This document shows, piece by piece, positions 35,303 through 44,665 of a stretch of DNA of 64,000 bases; position 1 is the stretch's first letter, and every line of letters begins with the position of its first letter. Location: positions 12,009 through 76,008 of the forward strand of contig NZ_AP022823.1 in the NCBI RefSeq assembly GCF_011397115.1, given 5' to 3'. Both the position numbers and the translations under genes were made by a program. The notes beneath the pieces are model-generated. The model saw nothing but the letters and a program-made list of their open reading frames with translations, was not told the origin of the DNA and searched no databases. Source of the DNA: Enterococcus saigonensis. GTDB lineage: Bacteria > Bacillota > Bacilli > Lactobacillales > Enterococcaceae.

Positions 35303-36391
35303 ATGACAATGACGCAAACTGAGAATACCACATTTTTACGCAAAGGCAAACACCTTGATTATGAAGAACGAAATAAAATTGAAGCTTGGAAACAAATCGA
35401 TCGCCCTTTGTCGAATCGTGCGATCGCAAAATTACTCGGACGTGCCCCTCAAACCATTCATAGCGAAGTAAAAGACGGTACGGTTCGCCAAATCAGGCGC
35501 CAAGTCCAAAATGGTAAAACCTACGAATATGAATCGTTTGTTTATTCCGCAGATGCTGGTCAAGCCGCTTACGAAAACGCACGAACAAATTCTCGCAAAC
35601 AACCGAAATGGGTTTCTTCGCCAAAGTTCATGGCGTATGCCGATCATCAAATGAAGACAGAAAAACAAGCGCCTGATGTCGTTGTTGGTCGTGCAAAGAA
35701 ACTCGGCTTGTTTCCAAATGAGACAATCCCTTGTACCACAACCCTTTACACCTATATTGATCTCGGCTGGCTGGAAACAAAAAATATTGATCTGCATCTC
35801 AAGGTTCGACGAAACACCAAGCGATCACAGAGTAGGAAGAATAAAAAAATTCTCGGCGATTTGATCGAAAATCGACCAGATATTGTCGATACTCGTGAAC
35901 GTTTTGGTGATTGGGAAATTGATACGGTGAACGGACTGCGCGTTGGCAAAGACCAAGCATTGCTTACATTGATCGAACGTAAAACACGTTACGAAATAAT
36001 CATCAAAATCGATGGAAAAGCAGCTAATCCAGTTGATCGTGCACTGACTACTTTAAAAGAAGCTGCGGGCAACGATTTCGAAGTGCTTTTCAAAACGATT
36101 ACTTCAGATAATGGTGCTGAATTCGCTGGTCTAACCACACTTCTTAAAGATATTACGGAAGTTTATTTCACCCATCCCTATTCTTCATGGGAACGAGGGA
36201 CCAACGAAAATCATAATGGGATGATTCGCCGTTTTATACCGAAAGGAACACGTATGGAAGATGTAGCGTTGACTACCATTCGTCGTGTACAGGATTGGAT
36301 GAACAATTTGCCGAGAAGAATATTGGGTTACGCCACTCCGCGTGAGTGTTTATTGAACGAGCTATCGGAGCTATCCTTAGCCGCTAGATAA
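35303..36391 (+). CDS. IS30-family transposase (element B)
   Basis: A 362-residue IS30 transposase, different from element A. The N-terminal HTH (LDYEERNKIEAWKQI, SNRAIAKLLGRAPQTIHSEV) is followed by the DDE domain with DWEIDTVNG, TSDNGAEF and GTNENHNGMIRR. An AAAGGATG site precedes the start; ATGs at 35303 and 35309 are both possible. The gene is intact although element A sits in its upstream region. Confidence 0.9.
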   Translation: MTMTQTENTTFLRKGKHLDYEERNKIEAWKQIDRPLSNRAIAKLLGRAPQTIHSEVKDGTVRQIRRQVQNGKTYEYESFVYSADAGQAAYENARTNSRKQPKWVSSPKFMAYADHQMKTEKQAPDVVVGRAKKLGLFPNETIPCTTTLYTYIDLGWLETKNIDLHLKVRRNTKRSQSRKNKKILGDLIENRPDIVDTRERFGDWEIDTVNGLRVGKDQALLTLIERKTRYEIIIKIDGKAANPVDRALTTLKEAAGNDFEVLFKTITSDNGAEFAGLTTLLKDITEVYFTHPYSSWERGTNENHNGMIRRFIPKGTRMEDVALTTIRRVQDWMNNLPRRILGYATPRECLLNELSELSLAAR

Positions 36392-36608
36392 CCATCAAAA
36401 ACTAAATAACCAATGAATTTCAATAAGTGGCTAACTTGCACTTGAAATTTGGGAATTTATATTCTTTATACTTGTCTTTAACGTATTAAAAGATAATTCT
36501 ATTACTTCGAATAATTTAAAAAAAGTGTATAAATCCAGTAAAAAATCTAGCGTAATAAAGCATACTGCCTTAAACACTAGATTTCTCTAAAATAATAAAC
36601 ATGAAATT

Positions 36609-37949
36609 CTATAAGCCTATATAAGTCGCTGGGTCCACAAAACCGGACCACAATCCAGTAGACATGCCCAAGTGCAGATGAACTCCAGTAGAATTACCCG
36701 TCGTTCCCATCCCTCCTAAGTATTCTCTTGAAGAGACTGACTGGCCTACTGATACCGCCGGTGGGGTACTCATATGCATATAATAACTATACATACCGTT
36801 AGAGTGTTTTATAATCACATGATTTCCAGTAGACGGTCCATAACCTGCTGCAACAACTTCTCCGGAATTAATTGAAAAAATTGGAGTTCCAGTAGATCCG
36901 GTAAAATCTAAACCATCATGTTGATTTCCAGAATATCCTGTGGGATCTGAGCGAAACCCAAATCGGCTTGAAATATTAATAGAATCTAGAGGCCTACTCC
37001 AACCAGTATTTGACGAACTAGACTCCTCGGTTGATAGAACATCTTTTTCTTTGGAAGATAAATCTACGTTGCTTTTTTCTTCATTCGATACAACATTTTC
37101 TTCAGATTTACTTGTCTCGCTTGGATTTTCTTTTGTAGCTTTTTCATCAACCAATTCCGCATTCTCTGCTGAATTATCAATAATTGTCTCTCGTTTCTTA
37201 GATACTTCCAAATCAGCCATTCTCTTAGCGTCTTCTTCAATTTTTCGTTGCTTTTCCAAAGCCTCTAAAGCTAATTTCTTTTTCTTTTCTGCCTCATCTC
37301 TTTCCTCAATGAGTTTCTGTTTCTTTTCTTCTTCAGTATTTAAAGATAGGGATAATTCAGCTAACTCTAATTCTTGTCCCAATTTGATATCAACTAAGTT
37401 TCTTTGTTTCTTATCTAATTCAGCAGACTGATCTTCAATGTCAGTTAGTTTTTTTTCTAATTCTTTTTCAAGTGCAACACTCTTTTTTATATCCATCTGC
37501 TGCTGTTCTACTACACCGTTACTCGCGTTCATAATCGTAATAGAGGCAACGGCTTTATTTATTGCATCACTAATAGATTCTGAGCTAAGTAATGTCTCTA
37601 TTAAACTATTAGATGAATCAGAAGTTTGAATATCTCTAGCTTGATTTCTTAGCAATTCTTTTCTTTTGTTAATCTTTATTGTCAGCTCCGTTATTTCTTT
37701 AGAAATTTCATTTGCTTTTTTTTCCGTAACTGATTTATTTTCAAGTATTTCTTTAATCTCGGCATCAATTTTCTTAATTGAATTATCAGTATCTAACTTT
37801 TGCTCCTCTATGGTCTTTGTTTCTTTCTTTATCACGTCAATTTTCTGTTCCTGTTTACCAATCTCATTATCTATATCCTCCGCATATGCAGAAACCACCG
37901 ACATAGAAAACAACATCAAAATACTGGAAATAAAAATATTTTTTTTCAC
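36609..37949 (-). CDS. Secreted coiled-coil M23 peptidase
   Basis: A 446-residue secreted protein. It has a signal peptide (cleavage near AYAED), a long Glu/Lys-rich coiled coil (about 30-260), an acidic linker, and a C-terminal LytM/M23 domain. Zinc ligands are visible as His and Asp in NQHDGLDF and the HLHLG motif. It probably cuts peptidoglycan cross-links, or activates other hydrolases as EnvC/PcsB-like proteins do. I chose a GTG start at 37949 behind AGGAG because it gives a clean signal peptide. Confidence 0.85.
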   Translation of the reverse strand: MKKNIFISSILMLFSMSVVSAYAEDIDNEIGKQEQKIDVIKKETKTIEEQKLDTDNSIKKIDAEIKEILENKSVTEKKANEISKEITELTIKINKRKELLRNQARDIQTSDSSNSLIETLLSSESISDAINKAVASITIMNASNGVVEQQQMDIKKSVALEKELEKKLTDIEDQSAELDKKQRNLVDIKLGQELELAELSLSLNTEEEKKQKLIEERDEAEKKKKLALEALEKQRKIEEDAKRMADLEVSKKRETIIDNSAENAELVDEKATKENPSETSKSEENVVSNEEKSNVDLSSKEKDVLSTEESSSSNTGWSRPLDSINISSRFGFRSDPTGYSGNQHDGLDFTGSTGTPIFSINSGEVVAAGYGPSTGNHVIIKHSNGMYSYYMHMSTPPAVSVGQSVSSREYLGGMGTTGNSTGVHLHLGMSTGLWSGFVDPATYIGL

Positions 37950-38012
37950 AAAAATTCTCCTATACTTTTGATAAATATTATTTATATAAAGCATAGCAAA
38001 TAGAATAAACAA

Positions 38013-38367
38013 TACTCGAAATAATAGAATTTAAAACAAATAGAAACAAATAGAAATATTTTGTCATATTTTTGAAATACAAGTAACCGATTTTGATAGT
38101 AATCCGATGGATACTCAACAATATCTGATTACACCTTGTAGCATTAAAAAAGATATACAACTCCTTGTTAAGCTTTTCTTATCCTATCTCAGCTTTACAT
38201 AAATGGGGGGATTAAAGGACTTTAGTCAATTAATTAAAATAAGTTTATCCTCAATTAATTCTCCTTGTAATTCTCATCTTAGTAATATATTTCTTAAATT
38301 GAAATATCAGAGACTTTTAAATCTAAAAATCAAGTACATTTACAGTTCATGAGTAAGCAGTGACTTC
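38013..38367. other. Intergenic stretch, nothing recognised
   Basis: AT-rich sequence upstream of the M23 gene. It probably holds that gene's promoter, but no clear boxes, repeats or gene remnants were found. Confidence 0.4.
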
Positions 38368-38604
38368 CTACAAATCATTCCCATTGGAAGCAATAACCCC
38401 TTTGTACCAATAAAAGGATTTCTTCTTGTATCTTTCAAAGTTTCCGCTCTGGTTGTCATTTCTATTGACATAAATCAATCCATATCTCTTTTTCATTTCC
38501 CCTGTGCTTGAACTGACAATATCTATAGGGCTCCAAACCATGTAGCCCCAGATTTCGACACCCTCATATATTGCTTGCTTCATTTGGAATGGCAACAGTT
38601 TTTT
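38368..38604 (-). pseudogene. 6-phospho-beta-glucosidase (GH1) C-terminal fragment
   Basis: The frame contains GVEIWGYMVWSPIDIVSSSTGEMKKRYG followed by NRNDNQSGNFERYKKKSFYWYK, the conserved end of GH1 phospho-beta-glucosidases. The catalytic N-terminal nine-tenths are missing. The cut lies about 100 bp from the IS3 element, which may have caused the loss. Confidence 0.85.
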
Positions 38605-38712
38605 TGACAAATTTTATAAGGTGCAGAACTTCTTTCCGTATGCTATTCCGATTGTCCTTGACAATGAGCCTCCTCGGATGTGACGATCTTCGGCAGGAGC
38701 TAACAGTTAAAG

Positions 38713-39549
38713 TTAGACTGCCTCGCTAGCGTTAGCACATCCGAGCTCATTATCAAGGATTCGCTGCGCCAATCTCTGGTTACGGTAACCAACCGGTGTC
38801 TCGTAGCCAAGTGTACCGTGCAACCGAAGGTGGTTCCACCAATTGACATAGTCAAATAACTCCAAATCCAATTGTTGTAAGGTTTCAAATGTGTATTGAT
38901 AGACAAATTCTACTTTCAACGACTTATAAGTTGATTCAGCTACGGCATTATCAAAAGGACAGCCTTTATGACTCAATGATCGATTGATGTCAAAAGTTGT
39001 TAATAATTCATCAATAGCTTGGTTATCAAACTCTTTTCCACGATCAGTATGAAAAATCTCAACCTCTGTCAGAGGTTGTTTGATACGGCTAAATGCTTTT
39101 TTTACTAGAACGGCATCTTTATGTTTTCCACAAGAATAGCCGAGAATTTCTCGATTGAACAGATCCAAAATGAAACAGACATAATTCCATTTTTTCCCGA
39201 CTCGTACATAAGTCAAGTCTGTTACGATCGCTTCTAATGGGTTGTCTCTTAAGAATTTACGATTCAATACGTTTGTCGTTTTGGCTTCATTGCAAGTAGA
39301 ATGATGTACTTTAAAATAAGCAACAGTATAGCTCGATTTTAATCCTCTATTTTTCATGATTCTACTAATTTTTCGTCGGCTGATCCGAATGCCTCGTTTT
39401 GATAAGGATTTTTTTATTTTTCTTGAGCCGTAGGCCTTTCGGCTGCGGATAAATTCTTCAGCGACTGCTTCTTCAAGTTCTGATTCGTCTTTCTTTGGTT
39501 TTGATTGATAATAATAGGACTGACGTGATAGACCTAATATTCTGCACAT
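38713..39549 (-). CDS. IS3-family transposase OrfB
   Basis: A 278-residue catalytic subunit with DDE residues in VTDLTYVRVG, FHTDRGKEF and NAVAESTYKSLK. The HTH_21-like start (YGSRKIKKSLSKRGIRISRRK) is normal. In IS3 elements it is made as an OrfAB fusion by -1 frameshifting. OrfA ends 35 bp upstream. It is full length. Confidence 0.92.
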   Translation of the reverse strand: MCRILGLSRQSYYYQSKPKKDESELEEAVAEEFIRSRKAYGSRKIKKSLSKRGIRISRRKISRIMKNRGLKSSYTVAYFKVHHSTCNEAKTTNVLNRKFLRDNPLEAIVTDLTYVRVGKKWNYVCFILDLFNREILGYSCGKHKDAVLVKKAFSRIKQPLTEVEIFHTDRGKEFDNQAIDELLTTFDINRSLSHKGCPFDNAVAESTYKSLKVEFVYQYTFETLQQLDLELFDYVNWWNHLRLHGTLGYETPVGYRNQRLAQRILDNELGCANASEAV

Positions 39550-39584
39550 CGCTGATATAGGGTAAAGATGCTTATTCGCATCGA

Positions 39585-39875
39585 TTACTTGTCTCTTCGT
39601 CCGAATATCAGCGCTGCTTGCTTTAAAATATCATTTTCCATTTCTAATTGCTGGTTTCTTTTACGTAGTTCTAACAATTCTTTTTGTTCAGGCGTAAGAT
39701 TATCTTTTTCCTTGAATGAACTACTCGTTTTAGATTGCTTTACCCATTTGTCAAATGCTGAAGCCGTTAGTTCATATTCTCGAATGATTTCTACACGTGG
39801 CTTTCCAGCTAAGTAAAGATTGACGATTTGTTGCTTGAATTCTTGTGAAAAAGTTCTTCGTGTTCTATTAGACAT
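39585..39875 (-). CDS. IS3-family transposase OrfA
   Basis: A 96-residue protein with an N-terminal HTH (FSQEFKQQIVNLYLAGKPRVEIIREY) and a leucine-zipper tail (LLELRKRNQQLEMENDILKQAALI). It binds the element ends. I chose the ATG at 39875, which has an AGGAGG site. The exact terminal repeats of the element were not resolved. Confidence 0.92.
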   Translation of the reverse strand: MSNRTRRTFSQEFKQQIVNLYLAGKPRVEIIREYELTASAFDKWVKQSKTSSSFKEKDNLTPEQKELLELRKRNQQLEMENDILKQAALIFGRRDK

Positions 39876-39959
39876 AAAAATTCCTCCTGGTATGTTTTCT
39901 TCTAGTCTACACACCTTAATTTTTCTGTCTAGTTAATTGTAGCCTATCCAACTTAAGAT

Positions 39960-40254
39960 TAATGACACTAAATTAACAGACTATACGTAGTATCTATTTG
40001 CTATGACCATATCTTATATCCATAAGTCAACTCAGCCGGACTAAAAGGGCTAATCTTACTAGAACACAAGCTGCACTTGATATGCAAATTAACCCTGAAT
40101 CGGAAAGGTGCTTAAATTGGATATTAACGGAGGGATAAAGTAAAATTTATCTCTAGGGAATGTTTAGAAAGGATCCAAGTTCCTTAACAAGTGACAATTA
40201 GTAATGTAGTAACAACGATAGATTGTATGCCGAACATTTCAATTTGATACGTAT
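39960..40254. other. Intergenic stretch, nothing recognised
   Basis: Between the IS3 element and the PBECR4-like gene no supportable reading frame, repeat or RNA was seen. Confidence 0.4.
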
Positions 40255-40311
40255 AAAAAACGATTTCAAGCTCATCCGTGATAAATAACCCACATGAATG
40301 ATTTGAAATCG
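40255..40311 (-). terminator. Likely terminator of the PBECR4-like gene
   Basis: CGATTTCAA at 40303-40311 (minus strand) pairs with TTGAAATCG, with further pairing inside, and is followed by TTTTTT. Confidence 0.65.
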
Positions 40312-40385
40312 TCTTAAAATGCTTTATTTTATAACCCAAAATAGAATAATTACTTCAAAATGACGTCGCATATCACTATTAATGA

Positions 40386-40952
40386 TTAATCGATGACTTC
40401 CATAATCATTTTAAGTTCCCCGGATGTTAAATCCTCGCTAAAAATGCCAGTAACTTTTTGTCCAGGTCCAATTTCCTTTGATGATAGGTTTAACAAAGAG
40501 ATAGGGATATAGATTAATCCGTTTTGTTTCAAAGACAGAGCCAATATTTTTTTCCTTGTTCGAATAGCTGCATCATAGCGAAGAGAAGAGTAAACACCTC
40601 TGCCAACAATAGAAATATGCTTCCCCAATAATAAATCAAGGCTACCTATTACTTGTAATTTCTGAAAGGTCGTCCCATCCGTTTTGATTTGAATATCCTG
40701 TAAATTTATTTTCCTGTCTAAGGCATCTTGAAAAAACAAGTGTGTGCCTCTGCGATAATCAATGCCACAGAGGTGCATAAAATTAGTTGTCGAAAAAATA
40801 ATCGCTACCGTTGAGACTTCTCCGACAAAGGATACTTTTTTATCTACAAAATGTTCTTGTAAGAGATGGGCAGCCTTATAAATCGCGTTTAACTGTCTGG
40901 TAATTTGGGTTGTCTCTTTTATAGACATACGTTTGTATTCTTTTTTTGCCAC
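40386..40952 (-). CDS. PBECR4-domain-like protein
   Basis: A 188-residue protein with the blocks FMHLCGIDYRRGTHLFFQDAL, KTDGTTFQKLQVIGSLDLLL and IRTRKKILALSLKQ. I associate these with the PBECR4 family (phage barnase-EndoU-ColicinE5/D-RelE-like nuclease domain), found on plasmids and phages of lactic acid bacteria. A nuclease role is inferred from that family name only, and no catalytic residues can be proven here. It stands alone between IS3 and a tyrosine recombinase. Confidence 0.6.
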   Translation of the reverse strand: MAKKEYKRMSIKETTQITRQLNAIYKAAHLLQEHFVDKKVSFVGEVSTVAIIFSTTNFMHLCGIDYRRGTHLFFQDALDRKINLQDIQIKTDGTTFQKLQVIGSLDLLLGKHISIVGRGVYSSLRYDAAIRTRKKILALSLKQNGLIYIPISLLNLSSKEIGPGQKVTGIFSEDLTSGELKMIMEVID

Positions 40953-40984
40953 GTGCGAAGAATGCTCCTTTTTCCCAATAAAAA

Positions 40985-41009
40985 AAGCTGCTCAAAAGAG
41001 CAGCCTTTT
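40985..41009 (-). terminator. Intrinsic terminator after tyrosine recombinase
   Basis: GGCTGCTC / GAGCAGC with a TTTTG loop is followed by a T-run on the minus strand. Confidence 0.75.
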
Positions 41010-41015
41010 GTACAG

Positions 41016-41125
41016 GTTTAGTTTTGGTGCTTGCCACCCGCCGGACCCTTACGTTCCGGATTTGTATCGAGTTTAGTTTTGGTGCTCGCCACCCGCCGGA
41101 CCCTTATGTTCCGGATTTATATCAA
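41016..41125. repeat. Two tandem 55-bp repeats
   Basis: Units 41016-41070 and 41071-41125 start GTTTAGTTTTGGTGC and contain CCACCCGCCGGACCC followed by TTCCGG. They differ at a few positions. Each unit contains a CCGGA/TCCGG hairpin. The position beside a tyrosine recombinase makes a recombination site possible, but this is unproven. Confidence 0.85.
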
Positions 41126-41240
41126 GTTGACTATGAGCCTGCTCTCATTTGTATATATAATATACCAAAAAAAGGTTGATTTGTCCAATACTGTGGGTGA
41201 TTATAACCGTCTTACTGTGCTTATCTATTATATAATACAA

Positions 41241-41792
41241 TCAAAAACCTAACCGAAAATTTAATAACGTTTCACTGATTTCATCTTCATTAATTCCGAT
41301 GTAGCGTTTGGTAATCTTCTCGCTGCTGTGACCAAAGATTTCCATTAAGGTGGCCACGTCTTTGGTTTTCTTGTAATAGTGGTAACCAAAGGTTTTTCGT
41401 AGGGTGTGGGTGCCGATATCGTCCCTTCCTAACAGCTTCGCGACCTTTTGAAACATCTGGTAGACCGTATTGACTTCTAAATGGCCGCCCTTAGTACTGG
41501 GAAACAAGTAAGCCTCCGGATCTAAGGGTGCGGTATAGCCGTGAATCAAGTCCTGTAAGCTGCTTAAGTATAAAATGCGTGTTTTCCCTGTCTTTTGCTC
41601 CACGATGCGCGGGTTTTTTGAGGTAATCACGTCTTTTTTCTTGAGTTTGACGATGTCGGACATGCGCAGACCGCTGTTAATTCCAATTAGAAACAAGAAA
41701 ACGTCACGTTCCGCATTTTTATTCCGTCGCAGGCAAAATAAAAAATCATTAATCTCCTGTTGCGACCGTAGTGGCTGAACATTATAGCCCAT
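41241..41792 (-). CDS. Tyrosine recombinase (second, plasmid type)
   Basis: A 183-residue minimal tyrosine recombinase with Arg in SGLRMSDIVKLKK, the THTLRKTFG box, GHSS and the catalytic tyrosine in KRYIGIN. It is only distantly similar to the enzyme at 29441-30040. Tandem repeats lie 115 bp below it. Probable roles are multimer resolution or local integration. Confidence 0.9.
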   Translation of the reverse strand: MGYNVQPLRSQQEINDFLFCLRRNKNAERDVFLFLIGINSGLRMSDIVKLKKKDVITSKNPRIVEQKTGKTRILYLSSLQDLIHGYTAPLDPEAYLFPSTKGGHLEVNTVYQMFQKVAKLLGRDDIGTHTLRKTFGYHYYKKTKDVATLMEIFGHSSEKITKRYIGINEDEISETLLNFRLGF

Positions 41793-42083
41793 GACAATCC
41801 CTCCTTTTTAATCTGTTCGAATACATTATTATAGTTATTATAACACTAAATCGTGTGTTTGGGGGGAGTAAAAAAAAGAACCCTATAGGTATAGGATTCT
41901 TGATACATGATTTTATACAATTTCATGTGTCTTGTATTCAAGTCACGCCACAAGAGTATGGTTGACATATCATTTTGACTTTGAACATCTAGATAAATAT
42001 AAATAAATAATAGAGATAAAAAATGTAGTGTAATCCTTAATTATCTCTATTACTCGATTAATTTGAAGGTGTGCAATCATTCT

Positions 42084-44009
42084 TTAGACTGCCCTTAGCA
42101 ATCGAAGTCCATTCAAAATAACAACCAATGTACTTCCTTCATGAATAATGACACTGATGGCAATATCCGTTAAGCCCAAGAAACTAACGACAATTAAAAA
42201 AGCAACAACGGCCATTGAAAAAATAATATTCTGCCAAATAACACGGTTCATTTTCGAAGAAATATTATGAGATTGTACCAATTTTGATAAATTGTTTTGC
42301 ATTAAAACTAAATCAGATACCTCTACTGCCACATCAGTCCCATCTCCCATAGCGATTCCCACATCTGCATTAACAAGAGCAGGAGCATCATTTACACCGT
42401 CTCCAACCATGGCGGTCACACCGTATTTTTCTTTTTGTTCGTCTATTATTCTGGATTTGTCTTCCGGCATGACATTTGCAATCACTTCATCTATTCCCAA
42501 TTGTTTAGCAACCGCTTTTCCCGTCATTTCTGAGTCACCAGTAATTAATGTGGTGTGTATACCTTGTTTTCTGAAATACTCAATGGTTGCTTTTGCATGT
42601 TCACTTGGAATGTCCATGAGGGCAATAAGGCCTAGAACCTCTTCATCTACTGCTACGTACACGACTGTCTTACCTTCTGAAGCCCATTCATTATTTAAAC
42701 GACTATACTCATCTGAAACATCATCAAACGAAGTCGGTTTTCCTATACGATAATTTCTCCCTTTGTAATCTCCTGTCAATCCTTTACCAATCTGGTTTTC
42801 TACATCAATAGTTAGTTTGTTTTTTTGCTCAAACTTTCTTAGAATAGCATCTGCTAAAGGGTGATTGGATTCTTTTTCAAGAGCTACTACGATATCAATC
42901 ATGTTTTCTTCGTTCACGGAATCAGCAAAATAATAATTGGTTACTTCAGGTTTTCCTTTGGTCAAGGTGCCCGTCTTATCAAATGCAATTGCTTTAATAT
43001 CGGCTAATTGAGACAGGTAAGAACTACCTTTTGAAAGGACTCCTTTTTTGGCTAAATTAGAAGTCGTCGATAGCGTTGCCGAGACAGTAGCTGCTGCTAA
43101 AGCACACGGTGAAGCTGCAACTAAAAGGACTAATCCTCTATAGACACTTTGTGACCATGTCCAATCAAGTAGAAAAGGTGCCAATAACATGAATAACGGA
43201 ATGGCAATTAAAACAACTGTGACGTATTTGGGTTCAAATTTTTGGATAATACTCGCAGCTTTTGTTTGGTTATCTTGGTTCTGGTTCACTAATTGTAAAA
43301 TTTTTGAAAATACTGTATCTTCGTTTTCTTTGGTGACTTTCATCGTGAAGCTACCTGTTCCATTAATTGTACTCCCGAAGACGCCATCTCCTTTGTATTT
43401 CTCTTTCGGGATACTTTCTCCATTAATAGACGACTCATCAATGGATGTAGATCCAGACAAAATGACGCCATCAATAGGTACTTGATCGCCATTCAAAACT
43501 TGAAGTTGATCTCCCACTTTTAATTCACTGACATCTACATTTTTTGTACTGCCATCAGGTAGGATTAACCGGGCAGTCGTTGGATTCATTTCGAGTAATT
43601 TCGTTATTTCTCGTTTGCTTCTTCCTTCTGCATAATCTTCCAAAAAATGTGCTCCAGAAAAAATAAGAATCAATAATGTTCCTTCCCAAAAATTCCCCAT
43701 TAAAGAAGCTCCGATTGCCGCTAATCCCATTAAAATATGAGAATTAGGCATGAACTTTTTTTGGTTTTTTGAGTTCTCAATTGTTTCTCCAAGGCCTTCA
43801 AGAACAATGACATGATACCCAGCGCTGATTGTAGCGATTGAGAACAAAACATTTTGTAGCAACTGATAATCTTCATTCAAAAATAGAGCAATCACTGCTA
43901 ATGCTAAACCAACAAAGTACAAAACGACTGGCATTTTCCCATGATCATGATCGTGACCGTGGTTGTGATTATGCTTTTCTTGAGACTGTTGTTTTTGGAC
44001 AGTTTCCAT
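42084..44009 (-). CDS. P1B-4-type metal-transporting ATPase, second copy
   Basis: A 641-residue P-type ATPase closely related to the one at 31563-33530. It has a His-rich N-terminus (HNHNHGHDHDHG), SPC metal-site motif (AASPCALA), DKTGT, GDGVNDAP and HEGST. The motifs again indicate the P1B-4 Co/Zn/Fe group. The ATG at 44009 has a GGGAGG site. It diverges from the ArsR-CDF pair, with operator-like palindromes between. Confidence 0.92.
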   Translation of the reverse strand: METVQKQQSQEKHNHNHGHDHDHGKMPVVLYFVGLALAVIALFLNEDYQLLQNVLFSIATISAGYHVIVLEGLGETIENSKNQKKFMPNSHILMGLAAIGASLMGNFWEGTLLILIFSGAHFLEDYAEGRSKREITKLLEMNPTTARLILPDGSTKNVDVSELKVGDQLQVLNGDQVPIDGVILSGSTSIDESSINGESIPKEKYKGDGVFGSTINGTGSFTMKVTKENEDTVFSKILQLVNQNQDNQTKAASIIQKFEPKYVTVVLIAIPLFMLLAPFLLDWTWSQSVYRGLVLLVAASPCALAAATVSATLSTTSNLAKKGVLSKGSSYLSQLADIKAIAFDKTGTLTKGKPEVTNYYFADSVNEENMIDIVVALEKESNHPLADAILRKFEQKNKLTIDVENQIGKGLTGDYKGRNYRIGKPTSFDDVSDEYSRLNNEWASEGKTVVYVAVDEEVLGLIALMDIPSEHAKATIEYFRKQGIHTTLITGDSEMTGKAVAKQLGIDEVIANVMPEDKSRIIDEQKEKYGVTAMVGDGVNDAPALVNADVGIAMGDGTDVAVEVSDLVLMQNNLSKLVQSHNISSKMNRVIWQNIIFSMAVVAFLIVVSFLGLTDIAISVIIHEGSTLVVILNGLRLLRAV

Positions 44010-44138
44010 TTCTATTGCCTCCCTATATAATTTATAAGTCCTTTGTTTTCCATCATTTACTTCTTGAATCACAAAAATTTCCGCTATTTCTGGATCCTTT
44101 CGTCTATTCCAAAAGTAAATCGTAATGAATCTACTTTA

Positions 44139-44160
44139 CATATGACTAACTAATCATATG
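44139..44160. promoter_or_regulatory. Operator-like palindrome upstream of second P1B-4 gene
   Basis: CATATGA and TCATATG are inverted around 8 bp. The same half-site occurs in the operator at 44249-44280, so the same ArsR protein probably binds both. Confidence 0.65.
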
Positions 44161-44248
44161 TTTGTATTCTCATTTTATATCGCTATATACGTTTTGTCAA
44201 GATAAAGAGAACGCAACTTCTCTTTTATAAACAAAAGATTAGCATTGT

Positions 44249-44280
44249 TTCGCTCATATGGTAATATAGATATGAACGAA
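44249..44280. promoter_or_regulatory. ArsR operator upstream of arsR-CDF operon
   Basis: TTCGCTCATAT and ATATGAACGAA form an inverted repeat (10 of 11 match) with a 10-bp spacer, 28 bp before the repressor start. Typical autoregulatory site. Confidence 0.7.
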
Positions 44281-44307
44281 AGGTCATATGAAAGGAATAA
44301 AAACACT

Positions 44308-44622
44308 ATGGATATAAAAACAACTTCTCCAATCGATAAAGAATCTATTCTGTCAATAAGCAAACTATTTAAGGTGATTAGTGATCCTACACGATTGTCG
44401 GTTCTCTTTCTTTTACAGAAAAAAGAGTGTAGTGTTGGAAATATCGCTATTTCTCTGGACATGGAACAGTCTGCTATTTCTCATCAATTAAAAACGTTGA
44501 AAGACGCACGCTTAGTAAAATCAAGAAGAGAAGGAAAAAGTATGCTTTACAGTTTAGATGACCTTCATGTTTTTAGTATTCTCGAACAAGTTTTAACTCA
44601 TGTCAGTGAATTAGAAAAATAA
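44308..44622 (+). CDS. ArsR-family metal-sensing repressor (alpha-5 site)
   Basis: A 104-residue winged-helix protein. The recognition helix is in DMEQSAISHQLKTLKDA. In DLHVFSILEQVLTHVSE the Asp, His, His and Glu spacing (1, 3, 14, 17) is that of CzrA-type Zn/Co sensors. I chose the ATG at 44308, behind AAAGGA, because the longer frame runs through the operator. It is followed by a CDF exporter gene. Confidence 0.9.
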   Translation: MDIKTTSPIDKESILSISKLFKVISDPTRLSVLFLLQKKECSVGNIAISLDMEQSAISHQLKTLKDARLVKSRREGKSMLYSLDDLHVFSILEQVLTHVSELEK

Positions 44623-44665
44623 AACCAATTAGTTATGTAGCATACAAACTTAGGAGGTTTTTAAA

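Larger units (their letters stand above)
34137..36453 (+). mobile_element. IS30-family element B, interrupted by IS30 element A
   Basis: Terminal repeats near 34139-34165 and 36425-36453 share the block GTTAGCCACTT/CTTAGCCACTT. The 13-bp sequence AATTTATATTCTT occurs directly outside both ends (34124-34136 and 36454-36466). A second IS30 element sits 41 bp inside the left end. The host promoter region is thereby split. Confidence 0.75.

Noticed and set aside
36940..37431. Plus-strand frame of 163 codons opposite the M23 peptidase gene
   Set aside because: Caused by the low-complexity Glu/Lys coiled coil read in antisense as Ser/Phe-rich sequence.
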